Assembly: GCA_037178855.1 (NCBI GenBank) | Contig: JASJZC010000006.1 | Coordinates: 2,976,001 to 3,040,000 of the forward strand | Reading direction: 5' to 3' | DNA length: 64,000 nt | Origin: Oscheius sp. JU75 | Taxonomy: Eukaryota > Nematoda > Chromadorea > Rhabditida > Rhabditidae | Shown here: in pieces, positions 33,530-44,994 of the stretch | Layout: every line of letters begins with the position of its first letter | Position numbering within the stretch: position 1 is the first letter of the stretch | Program-made: the position numbers and the translations under genes | The notes under the pieces: generated by a model | Seen by the model: the letters and a program-made list of their open reading frames with translations, nothing else | Told to the model about the DNA's origin: nothing | Database searches by the model: none

Positions 33530-35129
33530 TCACTTGACTTTGTAGAGATGAAGACTCTGACAGTCTTCGAATAGATTCTCGTTGTCCATCGCGAAACTGG
33601 CACAGTCTTGGTCCGTAGGGATCTGGATTTCTTCCTCAAATAGTCAAAACTATGAGATTACCTCCTCGAGCCAATCTCCCACAGTGAAGGAGAGCTTATC
33701 AACGAGATGCGAGAGAATATCGTTGATGTTGGGATTGTGCAGGATGTAGCAGCCTTTCTTCGCGTTGGATTTCATGAATTCCCAGCAGGAAAGCTGAGCT
33801 TTTCTTGTTTTCAACCCAAAAAAGACAAACCTGCTCCTCGACGGACATGAAGAAGCTGAAGACGTTGTTCATCACAATCATATCGGCTGACTGAATGACA
33901 TCTTTCTGTTCCCGAACGTCCGAACAGACCACGCTGACATTCTGGAGCTCGAACTGCTCGATCATCTCCTCTTGGAGCTTGCACAGGTCGGCGTTCAGTT
34001 CAATACCGGTCACTTTAGCTCGTCCCGCGCTGAAAAAGATTTTATGATTAGAATTTGAGCGAAATGTTCTAAAAAAAAAATCGCAAGTTCCAGCCTGAAG
34101 TGTAGCGCAGCTTTTCTCCTATAGCGCATTCGGTTAGAGCTCCGATTTCGAATCTCAAGGGGTTAGGTGCGATCTCCACGCTGGCCAATACAGCTGATTC
34201 CGCTTTGCCTACTTCAGACTTTCCAACATTGCGCCGGAAGTTTCTTACCTGAATAAGCTGGCCGAATAAATTACAGCTCCGAGCCTCGAACCAATGTCAA
34301 CGACATGGAAGCCCTGTTTCTGAGTCTTAAAGGGAACGAGCTGTGTGAAGGCAAATTCGAGCTGGGCCGGCGCCAGACTATGACTGATGAATGTCAGAGG
34401 TTTGGTATTCCGGGAGCCACAGTCAAGACAGTAGGTTCTGGTCAGTTTGCCCTTCTCGACGAGATCCTGGACATCGTCTTCGTCGAAGAGAAAACAGTCC
34501 ACGTGGGCCTGAAAGCTGGTCATTTTTCATCGATTTCTTGCTAGTTTTAGTAGTCTGATGATCTCAACTCAATAATACCTCGCAGGGAAGCCGCCTCGGC
34601 TTGCTCCGCATAGCGCAGTCGGTTAGAGGTCTGACTACGAATCAGAAGGTCTCTGGTTTGAGCACCGAGCCAGATACTCGCTTTCAACAACGGATTATGT
34701 TTGCAAGAGTTTGCCCAGAAAAAGTGTACAAAAACCCACAGTATTGGTCTTATTACAGTCCGAATCGAAGCCTGTCGTTGGATAGTCGATTTTTTCCGAG
34801 TCCAGCTGGCCCCCAGTAGGAATCTGGTTCTTTTTCGTCACAAAGAGTCACGAAACCACCCACTTTTTCCACCAAACAGTGCCTAATCTCGTTGATCACC
34901 TCATACGCGTCTCTGATAAACTTCGGCTTTGAATCCTCGCTCTTTTCCGTCGAAAAGGACTCCTGAACCCATTGGAGAAAGGGCGCCACATCTTTCGGCT
35001 TTATTCTGAGCATTTTGGGTCCATTTTTCTATTCAAAAAGTGGTCGTACCTGCTCAGAAAGGCGCTAAACTCGTCCTGGGCCGCTTTCAGAGCCAGATCG
35101 TCCTTCCGGGCTCGTTTTGCTGCGGACAT
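33530..35129 (-). CDS. SAM-dependent methyltransferase-like protein
   Basis: The start MSAAKRARKDDLALKAAQDE (35127-35129) leads, across a 43-base intron, into an alpha-helical N-terminal region (KPKDVAPFLQWVQESF, DAYEVINEIRHCLVEKVGGF). A later exon (about 34240-34520) has a possible metal-site CLDCGSRNTKPLTFISHSL and SAM motif I VVDIGSRLGAVIYSASL. The next exon gives AKVTGIELNADLCKLQEE, the acidic residue expected after motif I. Then come CSDVREQKDVIQSADMIVMN and, in further exons, HNPNINDILSHLVDKL and the C-terminus LHLYKVK, stop 33530-33532. The fold is a class I Rossmann methyltransferase. The substrate is unknown, though the CxxC and HS motif is reminiscent of histone-methyltransferase-like nuclear proteins. 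The donor of the second exon (near 34760-34860) is uncertain. Two tRNA-like relics lie in introns. Confidence 0.7.
34117..34185 (+). pseudogene. tRNA-like relic
   Basis: ATAGCGCATTCGGTTAGAGC is a recognisable D-arm/A-box, followed by an anticodon-arm-like stretch and a poorly conserved T arm. Stems are too degraded for a functional tRNA. It lies in an intron of the methyltransferase gene, on the opposite strand. Confidence 0.5.
34603..34671 (+). pseudogene. tRNA-Arg(ACG)-like gene or relic
   Basis: The cloverleaf is partly readable: the D arm ATAGCGCAGTCGGTTAGA is intact, and a 5-base-pair anticodon stem TCTGA/TCAGA encloses loop CTACGAA (anticodon ACG). The acceptor stem (GCTCCGC against ACCGAGC) has at least two mismatches and the T arm is weak. 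Probably a decaying tRNA-Arg copy. It lies antisense in an intron of the methyltransferase gene. Confidence 0.5.
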
Positions 35130-35321
35130 TTTTGCTGAAAATATTGTAAAATGAGATTTAAGGTGTAGAAAAGACGGTCTACAGGGTAAAGAACCAGGGG
35201 GTTAAGTAAAAATTGAAAATATTAGATATTTATTGAAAAAACGGACCCATTTTGAAGGAAAGAGTGCAACTTATCACAGTAAGAACAAATGCTTTGGTAA
35301 CAAAACGTGTGGTCATTCAAA

Positions 35322-37676
35322 TTATTCAAATTTTGGACGTTCTTTTTCGATGCGTCGCGGATTGTAGACCTTCTCGGGAGTGATCCAGCTGTACCAGTAG
35401 AAGGGCACGAAACAGACGATGGCCAGAATGGCGCCGCCTAAAAAATGATTGATTAGACTTGGTAAAAATGCCGAAATGGCAACAGTTTGACCGAAAAATC
35501 AAGGTGAACACGTACCGAGAACGTCGGTTGGATGATGCCAGCAGTCGGTGATTCGAGAAATCGCACAGACAGACGACCAGATTGTGATGAAGGGTACCGC
35601 GAGGTTACGAACCAGACGGATTTGAGGGAGACGAGTCGCGGAGGAGAGTCTGGAAATCGGAATTTTTTGTGGGAAGATCTGTGTTTTTTTGTGTCTTTGC
35701 GGCCTTGATCGGTCCCAAATAGACGCAAACTTTATCAAAATTTTTCTAGCAAAAAACGCTCAAACCTTGCAGATTGTGCTGATTTTTGCCAGTCAAACGT
35801 TTGATGATGCCATTGTAAAAGAACCCCATTTTGCAATTTTATAAAGCGCGTTTCTGACGTCGCTTCAATTGCTCAACTCCTCTTCTGTTCTTGATGTAGT
35901 CTACCAGGTTCAAGAATCATACGCTAACTGTCCAGGAGCCAGTTGATTACTGCACTGAACTGTCAGAGCTTGGTAGGGGCTTACTTTTATCTTACTAGTC
36001 AATATAATCCATGTCTTCTTTGCAAAAAGATCCAGTTTTGCTATGCTGACGCCTCCTTCACTGCTTTACTTCACTGATGCTCACTCAAGTAATCTTCCAG
36101 TCGAAAACTATGAACGACTATCGTCTTAGGATCAAGGTCGACTACTACCTTGGAAACAAGCCTTTGCTAATAGACTACAACAAACGCTACTGGGCTGTGA
36201 TGTCGAAAAGAACATGCTAATGATACTATTCTACGTGCAGTGAAAACAGGACGAATGCTACTGCGAATCGAATAACTTTTATGTACTGGAACCGGGTAGA
36301 GCTGAAGTGGGTTACAAATGGTCAACGACTGTCCAGAGGCTTTTGGCAACGTGTTTACGAATGTTAAAAGGAAGTGTCAGGTAAGATTGATAAAAGTGTT
36401 TGGTACTAGTTCGGCAGGCGGCTCGGTTCATTCAAACGTGTTTCTACGCGCATTTTTGAATTCGGCGGGATTTTGAAATCTTCTTCTCGTTTATGATTCC
36501 TACGCCTTTTCACTGCTTTTCTCAATTTTTTGCCTTACCTTTCATGTCTTTTCTTGCTCTCTTTAAGTAATATAAACTAGAACTGCCTTGTATAATGATA
36601 ATTGACCCCTATCGGTTGACCAACAGACGGGAGCAGGTTGTACCAACGGAGAACAAGGCAGTCTTAGTTTTTATTTCTTGAAGAGAGCAAGAAAAGATAT
36701 AAAAGGTAAGGCAAAAAGCTGAGAAAAGCAGTGAGAAGGCGTAGGAATAGTAAACGAAAAGAGGATTTCAAAATCCCGCCGACTTCAAAAATGCGCGCGA
36801 AAACCCGTTTGAATGAACTGAGCCGCCTGCCGAACTATTACCAAGTGTTTTAATTATACGAGCCAGATAAGCCATTACTTTTTGACTGCCTGGATGGAAT
36901 AAATAAACTGACCGGAAAAGATAGAGACAGTAGAAGAGCCAGACAAATACGGCGGCAGCGGTGTGGCCAGAAGGGAACGATGTCCGAGCAACGCGAACTC
37001 TATGGAGATCAGGGTTCATGCAGACGACTGCCGAGGCTAAAATGTGAGTTCTTTCATAGAAAAAATAGCGAATACCTGGAATTAGAGCATTAGGATCTGT
37101 AGAGCAATCCATTTTGGTCCAGTCTGGCTGACAAGCAGCGACAAAATGAGGTCTCATTCGGCCGTAGTAGCACTGAAATAAGTACAATTATCTGAACAAG
37201 TGAAGAGTACCTTGAAAAACTCCATGGAGAAGGTGCAAAGTGCGTAGAGGAGAAGAAACTTGAGATAGACGAGCGTGGAGGTAGTGAAGAACTTGGCCAG
37301 ACGATTTGTGCCCTCCGAGAAGAAGAAAACGAGGCCTTCGACCAGTAGAATTAGAGGGAATGGGCTCCCGAGAGTGACAAAGAGCAAATGTTTCAATCCA
37401 ATCGTGTTTGGGAGCAAGGGCTTCCGAATTGCCTCGTCGTCACACGGAAAATCGTGCTCGTAAGGCGCCACGGCACTTCTAAACAGTTTTTTTTTCCCCG
37501 AAAACAGGGAAAATCTACTTGACAAAGGTGTAAAAGAGGGAAATCGCCACGACTAGAGTGATGGAAATGTCCAAGAACATGTAGAATAGGCCCTTGGAGA
37601 CGATTTCCCGCTGTCGAATGCTCAAATTACGCTCTCCTAGCCGGCCGCTGAACGTTATTCGTCGTATTGTCGACAT
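35322..37676 (-). CDS. Phospholipid phosphatase-like membrane protein (PAP2 family), second gene
   Basis: Starts MSTIRRITFSGRLGERNLSI (37676), with hydrophobic spans (LFYMFLDISITLVVAISLFY and others), then the PAP2 signatures: motif 1 KCYYGRMRPHFVAACQP, motif 2 RTSFPSGHTAAAVFVWL, motif 3 SRITDCWHHPTDVLGG, all with catalytic Arg and His residues present. The C-terminal cytoplasmic tail reads WITPEKVYNPRRIEKERPKF, stop 35322-35324. Introns are about 37-60 bases except one of about 1.2 kb between motifs 2 and 3, which carries the 441-base foldback element. The gene is divergent from Integrator subunit 2, with about 640 bases between start codons. Family function: dephosphorylation of lipid phosphates. 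It shares only the motifs with the gene at 1.5-2.9 kb. Confidence 0.88.
36402..36842. mobile_element. Non-autonomous foldback transposon with long terminal inverted repeats
   Basis: The left arm (from 36402, GGTACTAGTTCGGCAGGCGG) and right arm (reading inwards from 36842, GGTAATAGTTCGGCAGGCGG) are inverted copies for about 190 bases, with about 10-15 percent mismatch by eye. A central unpaired region of about 60 bases has no coding frame. The element is bounded by an exact 8-base direct repeat AAGTGTTT (36394-36401 and 36843-36850), a target-site duplication. Eight bases fits hAT-like or Mutator-like superfamilies; the long arms favour a Mutator-like or foldback type. It sits in an intron of the phosphatase gene. 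A solo end of the same family is at 8165-8204. Confidence 0.88.
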
Positions 37677-38315
37677 CCTGAAGCTTTCTGTGTAAATTTG
37701 GGTCGAAATAGGGAGAAGAAGAGGGAAAGCGGTGACAACAAGATAAAGGGCGAAATCAAACGTAGTTGCGAGAATCGCGTTAGCGGAGAAATACTACGTA
37801 CCTCGTAAAATATTCAGCGCATTCGAAAAGCAGACAATCAAATATTGTTATAGGTGTTTGATGCTGTTTCCACAGTGGTTTTTCCACAAAATAATGCAGA
37901 CAAACGATAAAAAAACATTAGGGAATCGAAACGTTGTAAAAAGTTAAAGAAAAACTAAGAAAAAAAAATAATTGAATGCGCTCTAAATCCTGATTCAATT
38001 CTTGTGGTTCACGAAGCGAACTATACAGCTCGGGCCAGGGTTGGCTGACTGCCCGTATGCGAGTGAAATTTTCGTGCTCGCACTAAAAGTCGCTGCTCCT
38101 CAACTCTGACTCGGGTATTCCTAGCTTGGTTCAAATTATGATTTCAGTTGTTTTTTTCCTGATTTTCTACGATTTTTGTCGTCGTTTTAAGCATTTTTTG
38201 CACAAATTCTTAGAAAACTTCCTAAAATAACGTCCCAAAAGTACTTTATACCATTTGCATTTCTCTCATTTCTCTGTTTCTTTTCACGTTCTGTCTGAAA
38301 ACACTATCTTACAGG

Positions 38316-41300
38316 ATGCCCCAAGACTGGGAACAGCTCAACGGAGTGTTCTCCCAACTACAAGATGGAACTCTGCCAGAAAGCATCTCCCAGTTCTCCG
38401 ACAAGCAGCTACGACCATTCCTGCCAATTCTGATCTCGAGCACATTTCTGTCCGGACAAGCGGCACAAAATGTAGGTTATTTTATCCTTTTCTCACTGAA
38501 AAGTCTCTTTAGGACGCCATAACAGCTCGTCTAACCGGCTTCACCGAATCGAACCGGATTGTGAAGCTGCTGCAGAAGGATTTCGGTGGTATGGTCGCGG
38601 ATTTGGCCTCTTCACGCACCCTGACGCCGGCCTGGATCGGAGCTGAGGATGTCTACAAAATCCAGCTGTTGATGAATGGCTTTCTTCACGATCCAGGTTA
38701 GTTTTTCCCATCTAAAAAATCGTTCTTTTAGACCCCAAGCACCCATGGGAGTCGTTCTTCGTGCAGGAGCAGTTTGACGAAGCCATGCAGCTTTTCCAAA
38801 TCGCCTATCTTAAAATGCCATTCTTTTTCAATGTTGAGAGACTCGTCCACAAAGCTCTGACCTTCGCAGATGGATATCGAATCGTCATTGGGGTTGGTAT
38901 AGTTGCTTTTTTTTGGAGAAAGAACTTTTTTTTTCTAATCCAAATTATCCTTTACAGATAGTCAGCAATGCCCCGGAGCTGCTGGAATCCGTACTCGAGG
39001 TCGTGAAGCACATAGAAATTAGTGACGAGTGCAAGAAGGGTATGTGCAGATCCGCTCTACTTGATCTGGTAAGATTTTTGAATTTCGCGGCTTCAAACCG
39101 CAGCTTTTAGCTTTTCTGCCTCGACCCGAGAATCGTGTGGACGACTGTCGAAGAACTGGCCCAAAGCAGGAGAGATGCCCTTCTAGCAAGTAGGCTATTC
39201 CTTTTGGGACAGTCTAAAATTGAAATTCCAGTCCGACTCGCCTGTCTCCACATGTCCTCGGACCAGCAGCTCATCAGCTTCCTGACCTCGCAGCTCATTC
39301 ATCGAGACAGTGACACGATTCCCTCGCAGCTCATCGCAAAAAGCATGGCCAGATCGACCCAGAATGTCGTCTACGAGCGGCTCATCTCGAAGATTGGGAA
39401 GTCTGCCATTAAACAGTGGGTCTCTTTTTCCAACTATAAAGACGTAAAAATCTGATGAGTTTGCTAATACAATACTTTGTTTCAATAAGTAGATTTTAAG
39501 AAAGCCAAGCAAATGATTGAAATTCAGCGTAGAAGTGTTCGGTTGCCAATATGAGCTTTTTAGGATGCGCTATAATTCCAATTTGGATACTGACGTAACA
39601 AAATGACAAGTCGCTGGCATATTTCTAGACTGGCTCAGTGGCTTCTATGCTTGGGATTTGAGTCGAAAATCTCGGGTCGAGTCCTGGAGCCGTCGGAAAC
39701 GAGTCGAGTCGAACAAATATAGTGGTTTCGCGTATTGGTTTTAGCATTTAATAGTCTCGGATTTGAGTCCAAAGTTTTCTTGTTTTCCGCGACAAGCATC
39801 TATAACAAGTAGCCAATGCTGACTTGTTATAAATATGTCAAAAACCCACCTGTTTTCTTGCTGAAGAGACTAGCATGCTTCTTCGATGTCCTAAGTTTCA
39901 AAAATGTCGAAGATAGCATGGAATGAGTTTGGAGTGCAATTCCCAGTTGGTCCTAAGTTTCCAATACCTCATTGACGTATGACTACACCATGGCTGACCC
40001 TTAGAAAATTTTGCTTTAAATCTTTCTCAAAAATCCCATTTTCAGGAATAACCCGGTTGCTCTGACCAATATCCTCCGCCTGATAGTCTTCCTACAAGCC
40101 CACTGCGTCGCGAAGCTCTCGCCAGACCATCTCCACATCCTCATCTCACTCCTCAGCAAACCAGAAGGCGACGACTCGCATCTCATCTTAACTCTCGCCG
40201 TCCTCATGTCCATACAGTCCTTTACACTGTAAGTCACGCTTTTCGAAAAGTACCCAAATTTCCAGAGTTCATCAAGGAGGAATGCTCGGCGCTGTGGATG
40301 AGCGCATTCTCGGGCATTTTCGCTATATTCGACAGCAGGTCTACGAGGGAGAAAGAAGCTTCCTGACCCAGTCCGTTGTCTACATTGCCAGCTGTGTCTA
40401 TTCCGGGAAGAGAGACCAGCTGAATGCCATGTTCTCGGAGCTCCTACGATTCAAGGTGGCTATACAGCCAAGACATCTGGATGCGATTGCGAATATCATG
40501 CAAGAGCATTGTTTGAAGTCGGAAGAAGTCGCTCAGCTGTGAGTTCTTATTGATTCCTTACTAATTTGGCTAGCGAATTGGGCGAGAAGAAAAGAACTTC
40601 TAAAGTCGCTACAAATAGTTTGGAAAAGATGTGGAAACCGAAAAGCAGTGAGTCCTGAGTGAAACATCGACTGATTCGAGGAAAATTGCAACTTTAGCCC
40701 TCAGAAATTGACTGTTGGCGGGTTTTTAGCAATTCTGAGAATCCAGTCGCTATCCAATGGCAACTGAGCACTCTTCGTCAAAAAAGATTGCCTCCAGACG
40801 GGATTGAACCGTCGACCTTCTGTTTACGAGACAGACGCTCTGCCACTGAGCTATAGAGGCTCTTGAAAGTGACAATAATCCAATTGTTGATCCTATTAGG
40901 CCGCGAAATGGCGTGAAGCTGTTCAAACATTCATTCAATCTGTTCCAGAAGTCTGCAGCTGCCAGTGACGACAAATCTCAACGCCGAATCCGGCTCCCGA
41001 CTGCCAATCAACTCCGTCTATCTCTGTTTCATTAAGCACGGAGTGGATATCGCTGTAAATTTCCTTTAAAAAAATATCTCAAAAATAACACTTTCAGCCA
41101 TGGCTCGAAGCACAGATCCGCACCTGTTCCCTGCCCATCCACAATCTCCTCCCGGAACTGATCGAGCGATTCGCGATGATGGCCACCCGAAGCAACCTAC
41201 CGGGACTGACGAAGCAGTTTGTCGAGGAGGCCCTTTCTGGCGAAGTCCTGGACGAGAAGACTATATCGATACGTGTTCTCACACTGCTCTTCCTGCTCTC

Positions 41301-44300
41301 CTATCGCTCTAATTTGGATCAGCTCGGTTCGAAGGCTTTTGAGGTAACTTTGGCTATCTTTTTTGGTTTTTTATAGGGAAAAATCTATTAAAATCGAGAG
41401 CTTCAAGTGTTTAAATCTGATATCCAAGAGTTAGATCGTTTATGTGGCCAAAACAGGGTTCGCTTCGAAATCGTTACCTAGTGTTGCAAAAAGTTCATTG
41501 TCATGCGTGAGAATCGAACCTGAGTTATATGGTTTCTAAATTGGAACTTTTACCGACTGCGCCATCTGAGAGTTTGCGTAGCGGGAAGAGCCTAAATCAC
41601 TAAGATGTGCATATTAAGGATGTGCAGTTTCGAGAAATACGGTCCCGAAATGTTATCCCCCAAGGATCTAAATCTATTCCCTGTTTGAAACTATCCCTCG
41701 AATTAAAGGTCTTTTACGTAGCAAAATTGATGGCACAAGATCCCTAAAGATGTTTTAAAAAATGGAAAAAAGTTTTAACATGCGTAGGATTCAAACTCGG
41801 ATTCTTTGAAGCAACAGCCGAGCTCTAACCGTCTGCGCCATGCTGAAAACCCAAGGGTTGTTAAAAATGTGACATTTCCAGATACACGGTCCCGAGGTCT
41901 TCACCAAACTGCCTGCCAAGTATCTCCTAAGCGTCGTGATGCGACGAACCAAGGACTTTTCCCCGATCCAGGCCCCGCTAATACGACTGGCTACTGACAT
42001 CTGTCCCTACATGCTCCCCACAGTGAGCAGCGTTGAATCCGTGACCAAGGCTGATCCGAAGACGATTGCACTAAAGAATAGCGTGGAAGAGCTGCTGGAG
42101 ATGATAGAGAAGCCCGGGGAGGTGAACAAGATTGTCCGTTGGCTACAGCTCGCGCCTCTTTCTGATCAGGTGAGTTATTTTGGATAAACTGCTGAAAAAA
42201 GCTCAGGTGAGATGTATGAAGGCAGTGATACGAGCCTATATGCTGACGCTGGACGGAAACTGCTCGAAGCAGCTTGTCATCGCCCTGATGAGCGTCTTCA
42301 GCAATCTGGAAAACTTTGTGCCGAGGATGCTTTTTGAGGCAAGTTTTGAAGCATTTATTTAATGACAAAATGAATGGATAACTGGAAGAAGTACTGCACA
42401 AGAACAACCGAAGAATGCAAAAAGGTGATAGTAAATTCTGTTCTACTGATTATTGCCGACGCGATGAATTCGCACTCCAAGAAGATTTTTTTTAATTCGA
42501 ACGAAAAGCGCCAACGCTATTCCGCCTTTTGGAATCGACAAACCATGGCCAATCACGATCGGAAGAGACGAACAATTATGGAAATGAGAAAAATGCTGAA
42601 CAATAGATATCACCACGATGACAGGGTCCAAAATGCCCAATACTCCTAATTTTCAGCTTTCTGCCCTGGAATGGCTCGGCGGAACTCAAGCAGCCGTCCT
42701 TCTCTCAGACATCTACGAACATCCTACCCTCCTATTCCGCTGCGATCGTCGAATCTTCTCCTCGCCGCTTCACTTTGTCGGCTTCATCTCGGCCCTCGAC
42801 TTCTTCATGCAAGCCAGCAAGAACAATCTACAGAGACAAATACATGCAGCTAATCTGACCGCAAAAAAGTAGGCTGTCTTTCCTACTTTAAACCCAAAAA
42901 AACATAATTTAGTGAGCAGGAAGTGAAGGAGAAACATGAGCTACTGATCGCCTTCGACAATGCCCAGGTCTCGATGATCGTCCAGCTGCTGATTGAGGTC
43001 TCGGACGAGAGCAGAATGAAGGATGGTAGGAGATTATTAGATTTTGTTAAAGTTCCATTTTAGACCTCAAAAACGAGGCGACGATGATTCGGAGACGAGA
43101 AATCAGAAAAGTAGCATGCGACTTCCTTCATCAGATCTTCGTTAACGATCCTTTAGCTATCAGAGTCGTCCTTTTCCAGGTAAATTAGACAAAATAGGCA
43201 AAAGATGGCCTCCAGACGGGATTGAATCGTCGACCTTCTGTTTACGAGACAGACGCTCTGCCATTGACAAAAGGCCACACTTCGGGCTTAAATTGAAACA
43301 AAAGACTAATGAGTGCTTTTTGTGAAATTCGTGTGTTTGAGCAGCTTCACACCCTTTCCCGGCTAATAGGCTCAACAATTGGATTATTGTCATTTTCAAG
43401 AGCCTCTATAGCTCAGTGGCAGAGCGTCTGTCTCGTAAACAGAAGGTCGACGGTTCAATCCCGTCTGGAGGCAATCTTTTTCGTAGTCGATTCGATCTGA
43501 AAACTTTAGTTTCGCTCCTGCTTGCCTGGAAATGAACTTCAATAGATTCTCATTGCCTCGTATCTGTTTTTGCACCCAAAAGAGCAACTTTTTGCTCCGA
43601 AATGCATATGCATATTTTGATCGCAACTTCGCGGAAAATAATTATGCATGAACCTCGAAAAGTTCTTATCGATTCAAAGTTTTTTTCACCAAAAAAACGC
43701 GCTAAAAAAACTGACCATTTCCAGGGCCTACCCCTCCACATGATCCCGCACCTCGTCGCCGAAGTGCCCTCGATGTTCGCGGCCGTCGACCACATCCAGG
43801 AGATGATGTGTCAGCCAGACATCCGCCGGCGCATCTGCGCCATCCACATCATGGTCAATCTGTCCCGGAAATATCGCATTAAGAACAGCTTCACCATGAT
43901 AGAACTCATTCTCGACGTGCTCAATACTCTTATCAAGTGAGTTCTTGTTTTTTTAACCAAGAAAAAGCCTTTTAGATACTCCGAATCCTTCATGAATCTG
44001 CACCTCTTTATCAAAACTGTCCCCGTCCTGGCAGAGCTGATTACTGTAGGTTTTTGCATTGAAAAGAGGCTAAAGTGAAGATTCAGATATTCCCCCAAGT
44101 CGCAGCAGACGTGACAACCCTCCTTCTACGCGTTTCGACGATGGCCACGTCACGACTCTCCCTTCAGCCATTGGTTCGTTTACTTTTTTGAGCAAAATAG
44201 TTTCACCAAAATGTGTAAGAGGGAAGACGTCTTGTCTCGCTATCAGATCCATAAGAAAATGTGTTAGGCTCCGAAGTATAGTATCTGCTGGAGAATACAC

Positions 44301-44824
44301 TACGTTCGCTGCTAAAAAAAACGTAAAAGATAGGATGGAATTGGAAAGCCATGAATGGGACCTTGAATGGTCGCCTAAAAGCCAAAGGGTTTCCGTTTCC
44401 TTGTGATTCCATCATGTGACAGTGTTGTTGGGATCCACTTGACTGAATTTGTCTGATGCAAAACGGCTACAAATGTAGAGTAATACCTCGACTCGACAAA
44501 ATCGCACTTTCCGTTCGTAATCATCTGGAATTGGTTCTTTTCAATCCCAAAAACCTCTAAATTTAGCGCCATAGGGCTGAACTTTTAGGGCTTTTTCGAG
44601 CTGTTGGTCCGTTTGTACGGTAACCAGATAATCCTAGTTCGATCCTGCCATTCATTTTCCTGAATTTGAAAAACTGTAAACTGTTGTCCAAAGTAACAGA
44701 ACTGAGCCGTAGTCGTATAAGCTAAATCTTCCATTTCCAGGTGATTCGACCGAACTGCGACGAGCGAAAACTGGTGGATATGGTACGCGTCGCGCTCACG
44801 AGTCAGATAGAAGCACAAGTCTAA
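38316..44824 (+). CDS. ints-2: Integrator complex subunit 2
   Basis: The start MPQDWEQLNGVFSQLQDGTL follows a CTTACAG acceptor. About 20 exons, joined in frame, give roughly 1000 residues with INTS2 landmarks: SLQLPVTTNLNAESGSRLPI, LPIHNLLPELIERFAMMA, IHGPEVFTKLPAKYLLSV, DIYEHPTLLFRCDRRIFSSP, LFQGLPLHMIPHLVAEVPSM, and the C-terminal AELITIFPQVAADVTTLLL. The protein is helical-repeat throughout. INTS2 is part of the core of the nuclear Integrator complex, which binds RNA polymerase II, processes snRNA 3' ends and terminates promoter-proximal transcripts. Most introns are 36-45 bases, while six larger ones (320-630 bases) carry tRNA genes or tRNA relics. One at 42338-42657 has GC-AG ends. Stop TAA 44822-44824. 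A Ly-6-like gene starts 170 bases downstream on the same strand, possibly co-transcribed. Confidence 0.9.
39629..39693 (+). pseudogene. tRNA-like relic in ints-2 intron
   Basis: TGGCTCAGTGG is a good A-box/D-arm, and GGGTCGAGTCCTGGAGCC resembles a T arm and acceptor end. The anticodon arm is not convincing. It lies on the sense strand of a 630-base intron. Confidence 0.4.
40789..40860 (-). tRNA. tRNA-Thr (anticodon CGT)
   Basis: A 72-base perfect cloverleaf: acceptor GCCTCTA/TGGAGGC (one T-G pair), D arm GCTC...GAGC, anticodon stem TCTGT/ACAGA with loop CTCGTAA, T stem GACGG/CCGTC with loop TTCAATC, discriminator A. It decodes ACG. Located in an intron of ints-2, antisense to it. An identical copy lies at 43402-43473 on the other strand together with about 70 bases of shared flank. 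Confidence 0.92.
41503..41573 (-). pseudogene. tRNA-like relic in ints-2 intron
   Basis: Reading the minus strand, GATGGCGCAGTCGGTAAAAG (A box) and CAGGTTCGATTCTCACGC (B box/T arm) are clear, but the anticodon and acceptor stems do not pair well. Probably a decayed tRNA or short tRNA-derived element. Confidence 0.5.
41780..41847 (-). pseudogene. tRNA-like relic in ints-2 intron
   Basis: The minus strand reads CATGGCGCAGACGGTTAGAG (A box) and GAGTTTGAATCCTACGCATG (B box/T arm). The anticodon arm is degenerate. Same intron and orientation as the relic at 41503-41573, and the two may derive from one family. Confidence 0.5.
43207..43265 (-). pseudogene. Truncated tRNA-Thr(CGT) copy
   Basis: The 3' about 58 bases of the tRNA-Thr(CGT) sequence with one T-arm substitution. 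The 5' acceptor strand and part of the D arm are replaced by unrelated sequence (CATTGACAAAAGG). It lies 140 bases from the intact copy in the same intron, in opposite orientation. Confidence 0.8.
43402..43473 (+). tRNA. tRNA-Thr (anticodon CGT), second copy
   Basis: Base-for-base identical to the tRNA at 40789-40860 over 72 bases, on the opposite strand. The upstream flank (about 43330-43401) matches the corresponding flank of the first copy at about 40861-40930 with few differences, so a tRNA plus upstream sequence was duplicated in inverted orientation. Sense strand of an ints-2 intron. Confidence 0.92.
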
Positions 44825-44994
44825 TCAACGTAAGATCTCCTTCCCATATATTCTCGCATATTGTTTTTGTGTTTCAAACGGGTAACATTTGTGATAAACA
44901 TTTTCTTTTTTTTTAATCTACGCGTTACTATCCAGTTTTTGGGAAAGTTTCCTAGTAACCCGAGGGCGCTCTGTCCTGTCAATTCGACTTCCAA

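Noticed and set aside
42374-42649. 91-codon frame between ints-2 exons
   Set aside because: It lies inside the 320-base GC-AG intron. Including it would break the INTS2 match between MLFE and LSALEWLGG.
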